A stretch of DNA of 64,000 nucleotides from Bradyrhizobium sp. Ash2021 (GTDB lineage: Bacteria > Pseudomonadota > Alphaproteobacteria > Rhizobiales > Xanthobacteraceae): positions 434,001-498,000 of the forward strand of contig NZ_CP100604.1 in assembly GCF_031202265.1 (NCBI RefSeq), given 5' to 3'. Shown piece by piece: positions 9,872 through 22,953 of this stretch. Position numbers and translations under genes: made by a program. How positions within the stretch are numbered: position 1 is the stretch's first letter; the number at the start of each line of letters is the position of its first letter. The notes under the pieces are model-generated. The model saw only the letters and a program-made list of their open reading frames with translations, did no database searches and had not been told where the DNA came from.

Positions 9872-10756
9872 ATGTCCGTTCTGATCGACAAGAACACCAA
9901 AGTCATCTGCCAGGGTTTTACCGGCAAGAACGGCACGTTCCATTCCGAGGCCGCGATCGCCTATGGCACAAAAATGGTCGGCGGCACGTCGCCCGGCAAA
10001 GGCGGGTCGACGCATCTCGATCTGCCGGTGTTCGACACGGTCGCCGAAGCGCGCGACAAGACCGGCGCCAACGCCAGCGTGATTTACGTGCCGCCGCCGG
10101 GTGCGGCGGATGCGATCTGCGAAGCGATCGATGCGGAAATTCCGCTGATCGTTTGCATCACCGAAGGCATTCCGGTGCTCGACATGGTCAGGGTGAAGCG
10201 CTCGTTGTCGGGATCGAAATCGCGGCTGATCGGACCGAACTGCCCGGGAGTCATGACGGCGGGCGAATGCAAGATCGGCATCATGCCGGCCAACATTTTC
10301 ACGCCGGGCAATGTCGGTATCGTTTCGCGCTCGGGCACCCTGACCTATGAGGCGGTGTACCAGACCTCCCAGGAGGGGCTCGGCCAGACCACGGCGGTCG
10401 GCATCGGCGGCGACCCGGTCAAGGGAACCGAATTCATCGACGTGCTGGAGATGTTTCTGGCCGATCCCAAGACCACCTCGATCGTCATGATCGGCGAAAT
10501 CGGCGGCTCGGCCGAAGAGGACGCCGCCCAGTTCATCAAGGACGAGGCCAAGCGTGGTCGCAAGAAGCCGATGGTCGGCTTCATCGCCGGCGTCACCGCC
10601 CCTCCCGGCCGCCGCATGGGCCATGCCGGCGCCATCATTTCCGGCGGCAAGGGCGACGCCGGTTCCAAGACTGCGGCGATGGAATCGGCCGGAATCACGG
10701 TCTCTCCATCCCCTGCCCGGCTCGGACACACCCTCGTCGAAAAATTGAGGTCCTAA
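9872..10756 (+). CDS. sucD: Succinyl-CoA synthetase (ADP-forming) alpha subunit
   Basis: 294 residues. The CoA-binding Rossmann domain begins [21 protein letters not shown], and the catalytic histidine that is phosphorylated sits in [15 protein letters not shown] near residue 250. [19 protein letters not shown] is the family signature. The ATG at 9872 is chosen since upstream in-frame sequence overlaps the preceding gene and is not family-like. It works with SucC; the next gene, sucA, follows after 134 bases. Confidence 0.97.
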   Translation: MSVLIDKNTKVICQGFTGKNGTFHSEAAIAYGTKMVGGTSPGKGGSTHLDLPVFDTVAEARDKTGANASVIYVPPPGAADAICEAIDAEIPLIVCITEGIPVLDMVRVKRSLSGSKSRLIGPNCPGVMTAGECKIGIMPANIFTPGNVGIVSRSGTLTYEAVYQTSQEGLGQTTAVGIGGDPVKGTEFIDVLEMFLADPKTTSIVMIGEIGGSAEEDAAQFIKDEAKRGRKKPMVGFIAGVTAPPGRRMGHAGAIISGGKGDAGSKTAAMESAGITVSPSPARLGHTLVEKLRS

Positions 10757-10890
10757 TTCAATTCTTGGCTCTTTTCGGCGGGAATATTCGTCCCAAATAG
10801 GGTAAAGGGTTCTTTATCCCGCTGATCCGGTTTCCGGATCGGCGTTGCGCCGTCTTCCACGCGCGAACCGAAAATCACCAGGAAGCCACC

Positions 10891-13848
<2,958 letters not shown>

Positions 13849-13860
13849 AAATTTTCATTC

Positions 13861-13959
13861 GTCATGCCCCGCGAAAGCGGGGCATCCGGTGACCCGCACC
13901 GTTCAATCCGATCACGAACGTTACGGGGTACTGGATCGTTCGCCCTCGCGGACGATGAC
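13861..13959 (+). repeat. Palindromic intergenic repeat between sucA and sucB
   Basis: Begins GTCATGCCCCGC-GAAA-GCGGGGCAT, an 11-bp-class hairpin, and ends GCGGACGATGAC. It fills most of the 138-base gap between sucA and sucB, so it would be transcribed within the operon. The 5' GTCAT and 3' ATGAC ends are shared with the other elements in the window. Confidence 0.75.
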
Positions 13960-13986
13960 TGCAGAAGCGATTGAGGAAAACACACA

Positions 13987-15234
13987 ATGACTGAAATTCG
14001 CGTTCCGACGCTCGGCGAGTCCGTGACCGAGGCCACCATCGGCCGCTGGTTCAAGAAGGCCGGCGATGCTGTAGCGGTCGACGAGCCCCTGGTCGAGCTC
14101 GAGACCGACAAGGTCACCATCGAAGTCCCGGCGCCGTCGGCGGGCGTGCTCGGCGAGATCTCCGCCAAGGACGGCGAGACCGTCGCGGTCGGCGCGTTGC
14201 TCGGACAGATCAATGACGGTGCGGCGGGCGCCGCCAAACCGGCGGCCGCGCCCGCCAGGGCCGCAGCCCCGGCTGCGCCGCCGCCGGCCGCTGCGCCCGT
14301 TGCCGCCGCGCCTCCGAAGGCTGCGCCGGCCGACGCGCCGCTGGCGCCGTCGGTGCGCAAGCTCTCCGCCGAAAGCGGCATCGATGCGGCCACGGTTCCC
14401 GGCTCCGGCAAGGATGGCCGTGTCACCAAGGGCGACATGCTGGCTGCGATCGAGAAGGCGGCCTCGGCGCCGACGCCGGTCAATCAGCCCGCCGCCGCCG
14501 TCCAGGTGCGCGCGCCGTCGCCCGCCGACGATGCCGCGCGCGAAGAGCGCGTGAAGATGACGCGGCTGCGCCAGACGATCGCGCGGCGGCTCAAGGACGT
14601 GCAGAACACAGCCGCGATGCTCACGACCTTCAACGAGGTCGACATGAGCCACATCATGGCGATGCGGGCGCAGTACAAGGAGGTGTTCGAGAAAAAGCAC
14701 GGCAGCAAGCTGGGCTTCATGGGCTTCTTCACCAAGGCCTGCGTGCAGGCGCTGAAGGATATCCCGGCGGCCAATGCCGAGATCGACGGCACCGATCTGA
14801 TCTACAAGAATTATTACCACATCGGCGTTGCGGTCGGAACCGACAAGGGCTTGGTCGTGCCTGTCGTGCGCGACTGCGACCACAAATCGATCTCCGATAT
14901 CGAAAAGAGTATCGCGGACTTCGGCCGCCGCGCCCGCGACGGCCAACTCAAGATCGACGAGATGCAGGGTGGCACTTTCACCATCACCAATGGCGGCATC
15001 TATGGTTCGCTGATGTCGACGCCGATCCTGAACGCGCCGCAGTCGGGCATTCTGGGCATGCACAAGATCCAGGATCGCCCGGTCGTGGTCGCCGGCAAGG
15101 TCGAGATTCGCCCGATGATGTATCTGGCGCTGTCCTACGATCACCGCGTCATCGACGGCAAGGAAGCGGTCACCTTCCTGGTCCGCGTCAAGGAAAGCCT
15201 GGAAGACCCGGCACGGCTGGTGCTGGATCTCTGA
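13987..15234 (+). CDS. sucB: 2-oxoglutarate dehydrogenase E2, dihydrolipoyl succinyltransferase
   Basis: 415 residues. One lipoyl domain at residues 2-76 with the lipoylated lysine at K42 ([10 protein letters not shown]), an Ala/Pro-rich linker at about 80-118, a peripheral-subunit-binding domain ([13 protein letters not shown]...GRVTKGDML, about 119-155), a second linker, and the catalytic domain ending with the active-site motif [13 protein letters not shown]. It transfers succinyl from E1 to CoA. The single lipoyl domain is normal for SucB. Upstream is sucA; downstream an SDR gene separates it from lpd. Confidence 0.97.
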   Translation: MTEIRVPTLGESVTEATIGRWFKKAGDAVAVDEPLVELETDKVTIEVPAPSAGVLGEISAKDGETVAVGALLGQINDGAAGAAKPAAAPARAAAPAAPPPAAAPVAAAPPKAAPADAPLAPSVRKLSAESGIDAATVPGSGKDGRVTKGDMLAAIEKAASAPTPVNQPAAAVQVRAPSPADDAAREERVKMTRLRQTIARRLKDVQNTAAMLTTFNEVDMSHIMAMRAQYKEVFEKKHGSKLGFMGFFTKACVQALKDIPAANAEIDGTDLIYKNYYHIGVAVGTDKGLVVPVVRDCDHKSISDIEKSIADFGRRARDGQLKIDEMQGGTFTITNGGIYGSLMSTPILNAPQSGILGMHKIQDRPVVVAGKVEIRPMMYLALSYDHRVIDGKEAVTFLVRVKESLEDPARLVLDL

Positions 15235-15319
15235 TGCAATCCGTCTGCCGGAGTCCGTTTGCGAGGACCTCAGCCGACCGGCGGGCGTTGATCATCTGCG
15301 TTGAGCTTTGGGGGCGATT

Positions 15320-16066
15320 TTGACTGATCGAGTTGCTGTCATCACCGGCGGAAGTCGCGGCATTGGCCGCGCCACCGCCATTGGCGCTGCGGCGCGCGGC
15401 TTTCGCATTGTGGTCGGTTACGCCAGCAATCACGCAGCGGCGCAGGAAGTCGTATCCGTCATCGAAGCCAAGAACGGCAAGGCCATCGCGGTGAAATGCG
15501 ATGTCGGCAGCGAGCATGACATTCTCGCGCTGTTCAAGGCTGCCGACGAATTCGGAACGCTGGGCGCACTGGTCAACAATGCCGGTATTGTCGGGCCGTC
15601 GGCGCGGGTCGAGGACATGTCGGCCGAGCGCATCCAGCGCATGATGGCGGTCAACGTGACCGGCAGCATTCTATGCGCGCGTGAAGCCGTGAAACGAATG
15701 TCGACGCGGAACGGCGGCAAAGGCGGCGTGATCGTCAATCTGTCCTCGGTCGCGGCGAAACTTGGCGCGCCCAATACCTATGTCGATTACGCGGCGTCCA
15801 AGGGCGCGGTGGATTCCTTCACCATCGGACTGGGCCATGAAGTTGCCGGCGAAGGCATTCGAGTCGCGGCGATCCGCCCGGGATTGATCGACACCGAAAT
15901 TCACGCCAGCGGCGGCGAGCCCGACCGCGCGCATCGGCTTGCGCATATGGTGCCGATGCAACGTGTCGGCAGCGCGGAGGAAATCGCCAACGCCATCGTC
16001 TGGCTGATGTCGGACGATGCGTCCTACGTCACCAGCGCCATCCTCGATGTGTCGGGTGGTCGGTAA
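15320..16066 (+). CDS. SDR family oxidoreductase (FabG-like)
   Basis: 248-residue classical short-chain dehydrogenase. The dinucleotide motif GGSRGIGRATA is at residues 10-20, NNAG near residue 89, and the catalytic Ser-Tyr-Lys appears as NLSSVAAK ... YVDYAASKGAVD. The C-terminus (DDASYVTSAILDVSGGR) is typical. The TTG at 15320 (protein MTDRVAVITGG) is preferred over TTG at 15308 because GGGGGCG lies at the right distance upstream. It sits between sucB and lpd in the same direction; its substrate cannot be inferred from sequence. Confidence 0.88.
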   Translation: MTDRVAVITGGSRGIGRATAIGAAARGFRIVVGYASNHAAAQEVVSVIEAKNGKAIAVKCDVGSEHDILALFKAADEFGTLGALVNNAGIVGPSARVEDMSAERIQRMMAVNVTGSILCAREAVKRMSTRNGGKGGVIVNLSSVAAKLGAPNTYVDYAASKGAVDSFTIGLGHEVAGEGIRVAAIRPGLIDTEIHASGGEPDRAHRLAHMVPMQRVGSAEEIANAIVWLMSDDASYVTSAILDVSGGR

Positions 16067-16102
16067 ACACCTGTCACACTATTCAGCTACAGGACTTCAA
16101 TC

Positions 16103-17503
16103 ATGGCCACCTACGATCTCGTCATCATCGGCACCGGTCCCGGCGGATATGTCTGCGCGGTGCGCGCCGCGCAACTCGGCATGAAGGTCGCCGTGGTCGA
16201 AAAGAGCGCGACGCTCGGCGGCACCTGCCTCAACGTCGGATGCATGCCGTCGAAAGCATTGCTGCATGCCTCCGAGATGTTCGAGGAAGCCGAGCACTCC
16301 TTCGCCAAGATGGGCGTCAGCGTCTCCACGCCAAAGCTCGATTTGCCCGCGATGATGAATTTCAAGCAGCAGGGCATCGACGGCAACGTCAAGGGCGTCG
16401 ACTTCCTAATGAAGAAGAACAAGATCGATGTCCTGAAGGGTATCGGCAAGATCCTCGGCGCCGGCAAGGTCGGGGTCTCCGGCGACGGCAAGACCGAGAT
16501 TGTCGAGACCCGGAACATCGTCATCGCCACCGGCTCCGATATCGCGCGGCTGAAAGGCATCGAGATCGACGAGAAGCGCATCGTGTCGTCGACCGGCGCG
16601 CTGTCGCTCGACAAGGTGCCGGAAAAACTGTTGATCATCGGCGCCGGCGTGATCGGCCTCGAACTCGGCTCGGTATGGCAGCGGCTCGGCGCGCAGGTCA
16701 TGGTGGTTGAATTCCTCGATCGCATCTTGCCCGGCATGGACGGCGAAGTTGCAAAGCAATTCCAGCGCACCCTCGAAAAGCAGGGCTTTGCGTTCAAGCT
16801 CGGCGCCAAGGTCACCGGCGTCGATACGTCGGGCAAGACGCTCATTGCAAAGGTCGAGCCCGCCGCGGGCGGGGCTGCGGAAACGCTGGAAGCCGACGTG
16901 GTGCTGGTCTGTATCGGCCGCGTGCCCTACACCGAAGGCCTCGGCCTGAAGGAGGCCGGCATAGCCCTCGACGATCGCGGCCGCGTGCAGATCGACCAGC
17001 ATTTTTCGACCAGCGTGAAGGGCGTCTATGCGATCGGCGACGTGGTTGCGGGTCCGATGCTGGCGCACAAAGCGGAAGATGAAGGCGTCGCCTGCGCGGA
17101 AATCATCGCCGGGCAAGCCGGGCATGTGAACTACGACGTTATCCCTGGCGTCGTGTATACCACGCCGGAAATTTCGTCGGTCGGCAAGACCGAGGAAGAA
17201 TTGAAGCAGGCCGGCGTGGCTTACACGTCAGGTAAATTTCCCTTCACCGCCAACGGCCGCTCCAAGGTCAACCAGACCACTGACGGATTCGTGAAGGTTC
17301 TCGCAGATGCGAAGACCGATCGGGTGCTGGGCGTGCACATTATCGGCCGCGAAGCCGGCGAAATGATCCATGAGGCCGCCGTTCTGATGGAGTTTGGCGG
17401 TTCGGCGGAGGATCTGGCGCGAACGTGTCATGCCCATCCGACACGATCGGAAGCCATCAAGGAAGCCGCGCTTGCGGTTGGCAAGCGGGCGATCCATATG
17501 TGA
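16103..17503 (+). CDS. lpdA: Dihydrolipoamide dehydrogenase (E3)
   Basis: 466-residue FAD flavoprotein. FAD-binding [17 protein letters not shown], redox-active disulfide [17 protein letters not shown] (Cys pair near residues 42 and 47), NAD-binding domain [13 protein letters not shown], and the C-terminal catalytic His-Glu in [14 protein letters not shown]. It reoxidises the dihydrolipoyl group of SucB and reduces NAD+. Its position 3' of sucA-sucB marks it as the E3 of the 2-oxoglutarate complex, though it may also serve other complexes. Confidence 0.97.
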   Translation: MATYDLVIIGTGPGGYVCAVRAAQLGMKVAVVEKSATLGGTCLNVGCMPSKALLHASEMFEEAEHSFAKMGVSVSTPKLDLPAMMNFKQQGIDGNVKGVDFLMKKNKIDVLKGIGKILGAGKVGVSGDGKTEIVETRNIVIATGSDIARLKGIEIDEKRIVSSTGALSLDKVPEKLLIIGAGVIGLELGSVWQRLGAQVMVVEFLDRILPGMDGEVAKQFQRTLEKQGFAFKLGAKVTGVDTSGKTLIAKVEPAAGGAAETLEADVVLVCIGRVPYTEGLGLKEAGIALDDRGRVQIDQHFSTSVKGVYAIGDVVAGPMLAHKAEDEGVACAEIIAGQAGHVNYDVIPGVVYTTPEISSVGKTEEELKQAGVAYTSGKFPFTANGRSKVNQTTDGFVKVLADAKTDRVLGVHIIGREAGEMIHEAAVLMEFGGSAEDLARTCHAHPTRSEAIKEAALAVGKRAIHM

Positions 17504-17539
17504 TCGACATCCGGCACGCGCCGGGTAGAGACCACGTCC

Positions 17540-18070
17540 ATGATGCGCCGCCTTCTTCAACCGATCTGGGTTCTGCTCGCGGTCATCTTCCTGATCGAAG
17601 CATGGCTGTGGGATCATCTCGAGCCGATCGTGGCGCGTGTGGTGGCGCTGATTCCGCTGCGTGCGTTCAAGCAATGGCTGTCCGACCGCGTCGATACGTT
17701 GTCGCCGGCGATGACGCTGATCGTATTCATCGTGCCGGTGATCCCGCTGTTTCCGCTCAAGCTGGTCGGCCTGTGGCTGATGATGCATGAATATTGGCTG
17801 AGCGCCATCGTCACCATCATCTTCGCGAAACTCGTCGGCGTCGGTGTCACCGCGTTCATCTTCGACGTGACACGCTCGAAGCTTCTGGAAATGCCGTGGT
17901 TCGAAAAGCTCTATGAATTCATCATGGGTCTGCGCGCCAAAGCGGCCGCGCTGGTCGAACCAACCAAGCGGCGAATCCTGGAGATTTTACGCGCCGACGG
18001 CGGCGGTTGGTCGTCGCGGATGCTGCGGCTGATCCAGCGCTTTCGCAAAAGCGTGCACGAGGCGCGCTGA
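17540..18070 (+). CDS. Small membrane protein of unknown function
   Basis: 176 residues. A hydrophobic N-terminal helix (residues 8-25, PIWVLLAVIFLIEAWLW), a second and third hydrophobic span at about 60-105 (LIVFIVPVIPLFPLKLVGLWLMM and AIVTIIFAKLVGVGVTAFIF), then a basic cytoplasmic-looking tail ending RLIQRFRKSVHEAR. It starts 36 bases after lpd and may share its transcript. I do not recognise a named family; high GC at third codon positions and a clean start support it as real. Confidence 0.75.
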   Translation: MMRRLLQPIWVLLAVIFLIEAWLWDHLEPIVARVVALIPLRAFKQWLSDRVDTLSPAMTLIVFIVPVIPLFPLKLVGLWLMMHEYWLSAIVTIIFAKLVGVGVTAFIFDVTRSKLLEMPWFEKLYEFIMGLRAKAAALVEPTKRRILEILRADGGGWSSRMLRLIQRFRKSVHEAR

Positions 18071-18170
18071 TTGTTCCGCTGATAGAAGCGTCTTCGCCAT
18101 GCGCTCGGTCCTCTCCCGATGGGAGAGGTGAAAGCGGAGTCCGCTGCGCGTGTGACGCAGAGGAACAGTA

Positions 18171-18758
18171 TCAAGGCAGATGCAGCAGGTGCGGCATGAA
18201 GATGCCGAGCGCGGTAACGGCGATGCCCGCCAGCGTCAGCAGGCCGGAGATCCAGGCCAGCGCAATAATCCCGGTGATAATGGTTGCCGAGGCCAGCACG
18301 ATTCCGATCTGAAAGGCCGCCGAGGCCAGTTCGAAGTGATGGTACTTGGCCTCCGCGAGGTTACGCTCCTCCTCGGCGTGCTTGGCCCGCTCGGACAATT
18401 GCTCCGAGCCTTCGCCGGTTTCCGGTTCGGAGCGGTAACGCGCCGCGGTCTTCTGCCAGTCGTCGATCTGCTTTTGCACCGCCGCCTTGGTGGCGTCGTC
18501 GCCGGCACCGAGGCTCAGTTTGGCCTGTTCTGCCGCGGTCTGGACCGTGGTGCGGCGAATGCTCTTGGCCTGGAAAAACGCCCACAGGTTCGACGCCTCG
18601 ACGTTCTTGCTGATGGATTCGGTTTGCGCGCCCTTGCCCAGCGTTTCCGATAGCGCAAGACACAACGCGATCACGGCGATCAATAGCGCGATCTTCCTGT
18701 TCTCGCCGGCGGCTTCCTTGGCGTGGTCCGCTTGCTCCATGCTCTCATGTGCGCTCAT
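18171..18758 (-). CDS. DUF4337-like membrane protein
   Basis: 195 residues starting MSAHESMEQADHAKEAAGENRK. One transmembrane helix at about residues 23-42 (IALLIAVIALCLALSETLG) is followed by the conserved pattern VEASNLWAFFQAKSIRRTTVQTAAE, a charged helical stretch, and two C-terminal helices (about 140-190). This matches DUF4337, whose role is unknown. The ATG at 18758 has a strong GGGGAGAG ribosome site. It is convergent with the preceding gene, about 100 bases apart. Confidence 0.85.
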   Translation of the reverse strand: MSAHESMEQADHAKEAAGENRKIALLIAVIALCLALSETLGKGAQTESISKNVEASNLWAFFQAKSIRRTTVQTAAEQAKLSLGAGDDATKAAVQKQIDDWQKTAARYRSEPETGEGSEQLSERAKHAEEERNLAEAKYHHFELASAAFQIGIVLASATIITGIIALAWISGLLTLAGIAVTALGIFMPHLLHLP

Positions 18759-18863
18759 GATTCTCTCCCCGAATGAGACCCTGTCCACGATTGCCGAACG
18801 GCATCGCTTACGCAAGTGGCAAGCGGATGTGACGGGAGCGCGTCAGGATGAAAACGCCGGAGA

Positions 18864-19835
18864 TCAGCCGCGCGGATGCGCCGTTCTATAGACTTCCAGC
18901 AGCCGTTCGCTGTCGATGCCGGTATAAATCTGCGTGGTCGAGAGCGAGGCGTGGCCGAGCAGTTCCTGGATCGCGCGCAGATCGCCGCCGCGGCTCAACA
19001 GGTGGGTGGCGAACGAATGCCGCAGCGCATGCGGCGTTGCACTGTCGGGCAGGCCGAGCGCGCCGCGCAATCGCTCCATGGTGAGCTGAATGATTCGCGG
19101 GCTGAGCGGGCCGCCGCGGGCGCCGACGAAGATCGGCCCCGCCGGGGCGAGCTGATGCGGGCAGGTCGCGGTATAATCCTGGATCAATTGCAGCACATTT
19201 TGCAGCACCGGCACCATGCGGGTCTTGTTGCCCTTGCCGGTCACGATCAGGACGTCGCCTTCGCCGGGCAACGGCACGTCGCGGCGCTTCAGGCCCAGCG
19301 CCTCGGAGATACGCAGGCCCGAGCCGTAGAGCAGCGCCATCACGGCGGCGTCGCGCGCCCAGATCCAGGGATCGCGATCCTCGCCGGCGCGCTCGTCGGC
19401 GTCCGTCAAACGCTTCGCCGCAGCCATCTGGATCGGCTTCGGCAGGCTTTTTGCAACTTTGGGCGCGCGGATGGCAGAGAGCGCGCCGACCTTGCCTTTG
19501 CCTTCCCGCTCGAGGAAGCGGCCGAACGAACGCAAGCCCGCCAGCGCCCGCATCAGCGAGCGCCCGCCGATCTCATCGGCGCGGCGCATCGCCATGAACG
19601 CCCTGATGTCGCTGGCTTCCAGCGCGGCGAAAGCCTTGAGCGTCACCCGCCTGCCCCAGTGTTCGGCCAGAAAGGTGAGACATTGGCGGACGTCGCGGGC
19701 ATACGCCTCAGATGTCTTGGGTGACAGCCGCCGCTCGGCGCGCAGATGCGACAGCCAGCGCGTCATCTCCAGCGTGACGGTTTCGTCGGCGCAATCGAGT
19801 TCGATCGGTTGAAGTGACGTGGCCGGTTTGGTCAT
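18864..19835 (-). CDS. xerC: Tyrosine recombinase XerC
   Basis: 323 residues. N-terminal SAM-like core-binding domain (about 10-110) and C-terminal catalytic domain with the full R-K-H-R-H-Y set: LYGSGLRISEALGL, GKGNKTRMVPVL, HALRHSFATHLLSRGG, LGHASLSTTQIYTGI. With XerD it resolves chromosome dimers at dif near division. The ATG at 19835 (MTKPATSLQP) is preferred to an upstream GTG. It is divergent from priA with a 151-base gap; no dif-like sequence was seen in the window. Confidence 0.93.
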   Translation of the reverse strand: MTKPATSLQPIELDCADETVTLEMTRWLSHLRAERRLSPKTSEAYARDVRQCLTFLAEHWGRRVTLKAFAALEASDIRAFMAMRRADEIGGRSLMRALAGLRSFGRFLEREGKGKVGALSAIRAPKVAKSLPKPIQMAAAKRLTDADERAGEDRDPWIWARDAAVMALLYGSGLRISEALGLKRRDVPLPGEGDVLIVTGKGNKTRMVPVLQNVLQLIQDYTATCPHQLAPAGPIFVGARGGPLSPRIIQLTMERLRGALGLPDSATPHALRHSFATHLLSRGGDLRAIQELLGHASLSTTQIYTGIDSERLLEVYRTAHPRG

Positions 19836-19986
19836 GGAGCTATCGGCGCCCTGATTCTGACGATTATATCGCACCGGTTTCGTTTACCGTTCGCTAACTT
19901 GCGCAAACCGGTGCAGTCAAAGGCTGGCCCCGAACCCGGCACGCCCCTAAGTTAGCTCGTTCCTCCGGCATCGAATCAGCCTCCCA

Positions 19987-22197
19987 ATGGACCACGCCAC
20001 GCGCCCCGACACTTCCACCGCTTCCGCGACCCGGGTCGTCGATGTGCTGGTGCCGGTTGCGCTCAACCATGCCTATTCCTATCGCGTGCCGCGCGGCATG
20101 GAGCTGAAGCCGGGAGACGTGGTCTGCGTGCCGCTCGGCCCCCGCGAAGTGGTCGCGGTGGTGTGGGCGGAAAATGCAAAGCCCGACCCGCGCTTGCACA
20201 ACCGCCTCAAGGATGTCGGCGAAAAGCTCGACGTGCCGCCGCTGAAGGAGGAACTGCGCAGTCTCGTCGACTGGGTCGCCAATTACACGCTATCGGCGCG
20301 CGGCATGGTGCTGCGGATGTGCCTGCGGATGGGCGAGAATCTCGGGCCCGAGCGGATGCGCATCGGCGTGCGGCTGACAGGCGAGCCGCCGCGGCGGATG
20401 ACCCCCGCGCGGCGTCGCCTGATCGTAATCCTGTCGGACGGATTGCTGCACGGCAAATCGGAGGCGGCGCGGGAAGCCGGCGTCAGCGCCGGGGTGATCG
20501 ACGGCCTGGTCGACGAGGGCACGCTGACGATTGAGACGATGCCGCCGCCGCTGGCGCCGCCACCGCCCGATCCTCAGTTTGCGCAGCCTGATTTCTCGCG
20601 CCAGCAGCGCGCGGCCGTCGATGCCTTGCGGGCGCTGGCGGCGAACGGCAGCTTTCACGTCGCGTTGCTCGACGGCGTCACCGGTTCGGGCAAGACCGAA
20701 GTCTATTTCGAGGCGATCGCCGAAATCATCCGGCGCGGCAAGCAGACGCTGATCCTGATGCCGGAGATCGCGCTGACCGGACAATTCCTCGATCGCTTCG
20801 CGCAGCGTTTCGGCGTGCGTCCGCTGGAGTGGCATTCCGAACTGACCCCGCGCACCCGCGCGCGCAACTGGGCCGCGATATCGGCCGGCGAGGCGCCGGT
20901 CGTGGTCGGCGCGCGCTCAGCCTTGTTCTTGCCCTATGCCGATTTGGGTCTGATCATCGTCGATGAGGAGCACGACCAGGCCTACAAGCAGGATGACGGC
21001 GCGCATTATCATGCCCGCGACATGGCAGTGGTGCGCGCCCATATCGCCAAAATCCCGATCATCCTGGCGTCCGCGACGCCGTCGATCGAGACCGAGGTCA
21101 ATGCGCGCAAGGGGCGCTACCAGCGCGTCGCATTGCCGTCGCGCTTTGGCGGCCAGCACATGCCGCAGATCGAGGCGATCGATCTGCGCCGCGAACCGCC
21201 GCCGCGCGGTCGCTTCATTTCGCCGCGGCTCGCCGAATATATCGGAATCGCGATCGAGCGGCGCGAGCAAGCGCTGCTGTTCCTCAATCGCCGTGGCTAC
21301 GCGCCGCTCACGCTGTGCCGGGCCTGCGGGCATCGCTTCGCCTGCACGATCTGCGACGCCTGGCTGGTGGACCACAGATTTCGCCAGCGCCTGGTCTGTC
21401 ACCATTGCGGCTTCTCGATGCCGCGCCCGCATGTTTGCCCGCATTGTGCGGCGGAACAATCACTGGTCGCGGTCGGTCCCGGCGTCGAGCGCCTGCAGGA
21501 GGAAGCGGCCGCGTTGTTCCCGCAAGCGCGGACCATGGTGCTGTCGAGCGATCTGATCACCTCGATCGAGACCATGCGCAGCGAACTGAACGAGATCGCG
21601 GAAGGCCGCGTCGACATCATCATCGGCACGCAACTGGTGGCAAAGGGGCATAATTTCCCGCGGCTCAATCTGGTCGGCGTGGTCGATGCCGATCTCGGCC
21701 TCGGCAATGGCGATCCGCGCGCCGCCGAGCGCACGTTTCAGCTGCTGAACCAGGTGATCGGGCGCGCCGGGCGCGATCAGGGCCGCGGCGTCGGCTACAT
21801 GCAGACCCATCAGCCCGAACATCCCGTGATGAAGGCGCTGGTCGCTGGTGATCGCGAGGCGTTTTACGCCAGCGAGATCGGGTCGCGCGAGCGCACCGGC
21901 TATCCGCCGTTCGGCCGGCTCGCCAGCCTGATTATTTCCGCGGGCGATCGGCCGACCGCCGAGGGTTTTGCGCGCCGCCTTGCCGCGGTGGCGCCGATCG
22001 ATGAACGGATCCAGGTGCTGGGCCCCGCGGAAGCGCCGCTCGCGGTCATCAAGGGCCGCTATCGCTTTCGGCTCTTGGTGAAGTCGCTGCGCAATGTCGA
22101 CCTCTCGGACTATTTGCGCGAATGGCTCGCGGCCGGGCCGAAGACCAAAGGCAATCTCAAGCTCGAAGTCGACGTCGATCCGCAGAGCTTTTTGTAA
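19987..22197 (+). CDS. priA: Primosomal replication protein N' (PriA helicase)
   Basis: 736-residue superfamily 2 helicase that restarts stalled forks. N-terminal 3'-DNA-binding domain (VVDVLVPVALNHAYSYRVP, about 17-35), Walker A DGVTGSGKTEVYFEA (about 229-243), Walker B IIVDEEHDQAYKQDD, and a zinc-binding insertion with eight cysteines between about 444 and 488 (CRACGHRFACTICD ... CHHCG ... CPHCA). GTQLVAKGHNFPRL and GRAGRDQGRGVGYMQT are motifs V-VI. Length and motif order are standard. Confidence 0.96.
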   Translation: MDHATRPDTSTASATRVVDVLVPVALNHAYSYRVPRGMELKPGDVVCVPLGPREVVAVVWAENAKPDPRLHNRLKDVGEKLDVPPLKEELRSLVDWVANYTLSARGMVLRMCLRMGENLGPERMRIGVRLTGEPPRRMTPARRRLIVILSDGLLHGKSEAAREAGVSAGVIDGLVDEGTLTIETMPPPLAPPPPDPQFAQPDFSRQQRAAVDALRALAANGSFHVALLDGVTGSGKTEVYFEAIAEIIRRGKQTLILMPEIALTGQFLDRFAQRFGVRPLEWHSELTPRTRARNWAAISAGEAPVVVGARSALFLPYADLGLIIVDEEHDQAYKQDDGAHYHARDMAVVRAHIAKIPIILASATPSIETEVNARKGRYQRVALPSRFGGQHMPQIEAIDLRREPPPRGRFISPRLAEYIGIAIERREQALLFLNRRGYAPLTLCRACGHRFACTICDAWLVDHRFRQRLVCHHCGFSMPRPHVCPHCAAEQSLVAVGPGVERLQEEAAALFPQARTMVLSSDLITSIETMRSELNEIAEGRVDIIIGTQLVAKGHNFPRLNLVGVVDADLGLGNGDPRAAERTFQLLNQVIGRAGRDQGRGVGYMQTHQPEHPVMKALVAGDREAFYASEIGSRERTGYPPFGRLASLIISAGDRPTAEGFARRLAAVAPIDERIQVLGPAEAPLAVIKGRYRFRLLVKSLRNVDLSDYLREWLAAGPKTKGNLKLEVDVDPQSFL

Positions 22198-22207
22198 ATC
22201 CCCTCCC

Positions 22208-22323
22208 GTCATTGCGAGCCAAGGGGTCGCGCGAATGCGCGCCCGATGACAGGCTCCGCGAAGCAATCCATCGTTCGACAAAGAAAGTGTGGATTGCTTC
22301 GTCGCTTCGCTCCTCGCAATGAC
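22208..22323 (-). repeat. Palindromic intergenic repeat, copy B (inverse of 6685-6801)
   Basis: Reads GTCATTGCGAGCCAAGGGGT at its left and TTCGCTCCTCGCAATGAC at its right, with GAAGCAATCCA / TGGATTGCTTC inside. It is the reverse complement of the copy between zapE and mdh, differing mainly in the loop. It lies between convergent priA and rlpA. Confidence 0.88.
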
Positions 22324-22343
22324 GTTGAGAGCCCATCCGAAAC

Positions 22344-22380
22344 AAAAAGCCTGCCGTCATTCGCGACGGCAGGCCTTTAT
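22344..22380 (-). terminator. Rho-independent terminator of rlpA
   Basis: On the minus strand GCCTGCCGTC-GCGAAT-GACGGCAGGC is followed by TTTTTG. The stem has 10 perfect GC-rich pairs, and the T-run fits transcription from the leftward rlpA gene that ends about 80 bases upstream. The plus strand also has CCTTTAT after the stem, so it may act in both directions for priA. Confidence 0.85.
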
Positions 22381-22461
22381 CGATGCGCGAAAAGTTCCGC
22401 GATCGTTACGCTACGCAACGCTTACCGAAATGGTTGGATCGAAAGCGGCGGGTCAGACGCC

Positions 22462-22953
22462 TTACGAGACGATCTCGGCGGTGATGCGGCCGACGCCGGC
22501 GGCGGTCAGGCCGATGGCACGGGCGGCGCCCGTGGACAGATCAAGGACGCGGCCACGGACGAACGGGCCACGGTCGTTGATGGTGACGACGACGCTCTGG
22601 CCGCCATGGGTCACGCGGAGCTTGGTGCCGAAGGGCAGCGAGCGGTGGGCCGCGGTCATGGCGTTCTGGTTGAAGCGCTGACCTGAGGCGGTGTGGCTGC
22701 CTGATTCATTGCCGTAAAAGGAGGCCATGCCCGAGAAGCTGTGCCCGCCGGAAGACGAGGCGATCGAGGCATTGGCGTCGCGCCAGGAAGAACCCTCGGA
22801 TGCGGCCTGGTGGTGATGGTGGCGATAATGGTGCCTGGATTTGGCGGAAGCTTCGGTGACGCTGCCACCGACCAGGAGAGTTGCGGCGACAAAGGCGAGC
22901 GCCGTGCGCGACCGGGTTACATTTCCCAGCGCGACATTATTGGTATTCAGCAT
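22462..22953 (-). CDS. rlpA: RlpA-family septal ring lytic transglycosylase / DPBB lipoprotein-like
   Basis: 163 residues. A signal peptide (about 12-35, RTALAFVAATLLVGGSVTEASA) is followed by a histidine-rich stretch SRHHYRHHHHQ and then the double-psi beta-barrel domain: GMASFYGNESGSHTASGQRFN, MTAAHRSLPFGTKLRVTH, VVVTINDRGPFVRGRVLDLS. These include the conserved His and Asp of RlpA enzymes, which cut denuded septal glycan. No SPOR domain is present, so the septum-targeting part is missing. The ATG at 22953 has a GAGGGAC ribosome site. A CtrA-type box is about 180 bases upstream. Confidence 0.88.
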   Translation of the reverse strand: MLNTNNVALGNVTRSRTALAFVAATLLVGGSVTEASAKSRHHYRHHHHQAASEGSSWRDANASIASSSGGHSFSGMASFYGNESGSHTASGQRFNQNAMTAAHRSLPFGTKLRVTHGGQSVVVTINDRGPFVRGRVLDLSTGAARAIGLTAAGVGRITAEIVS

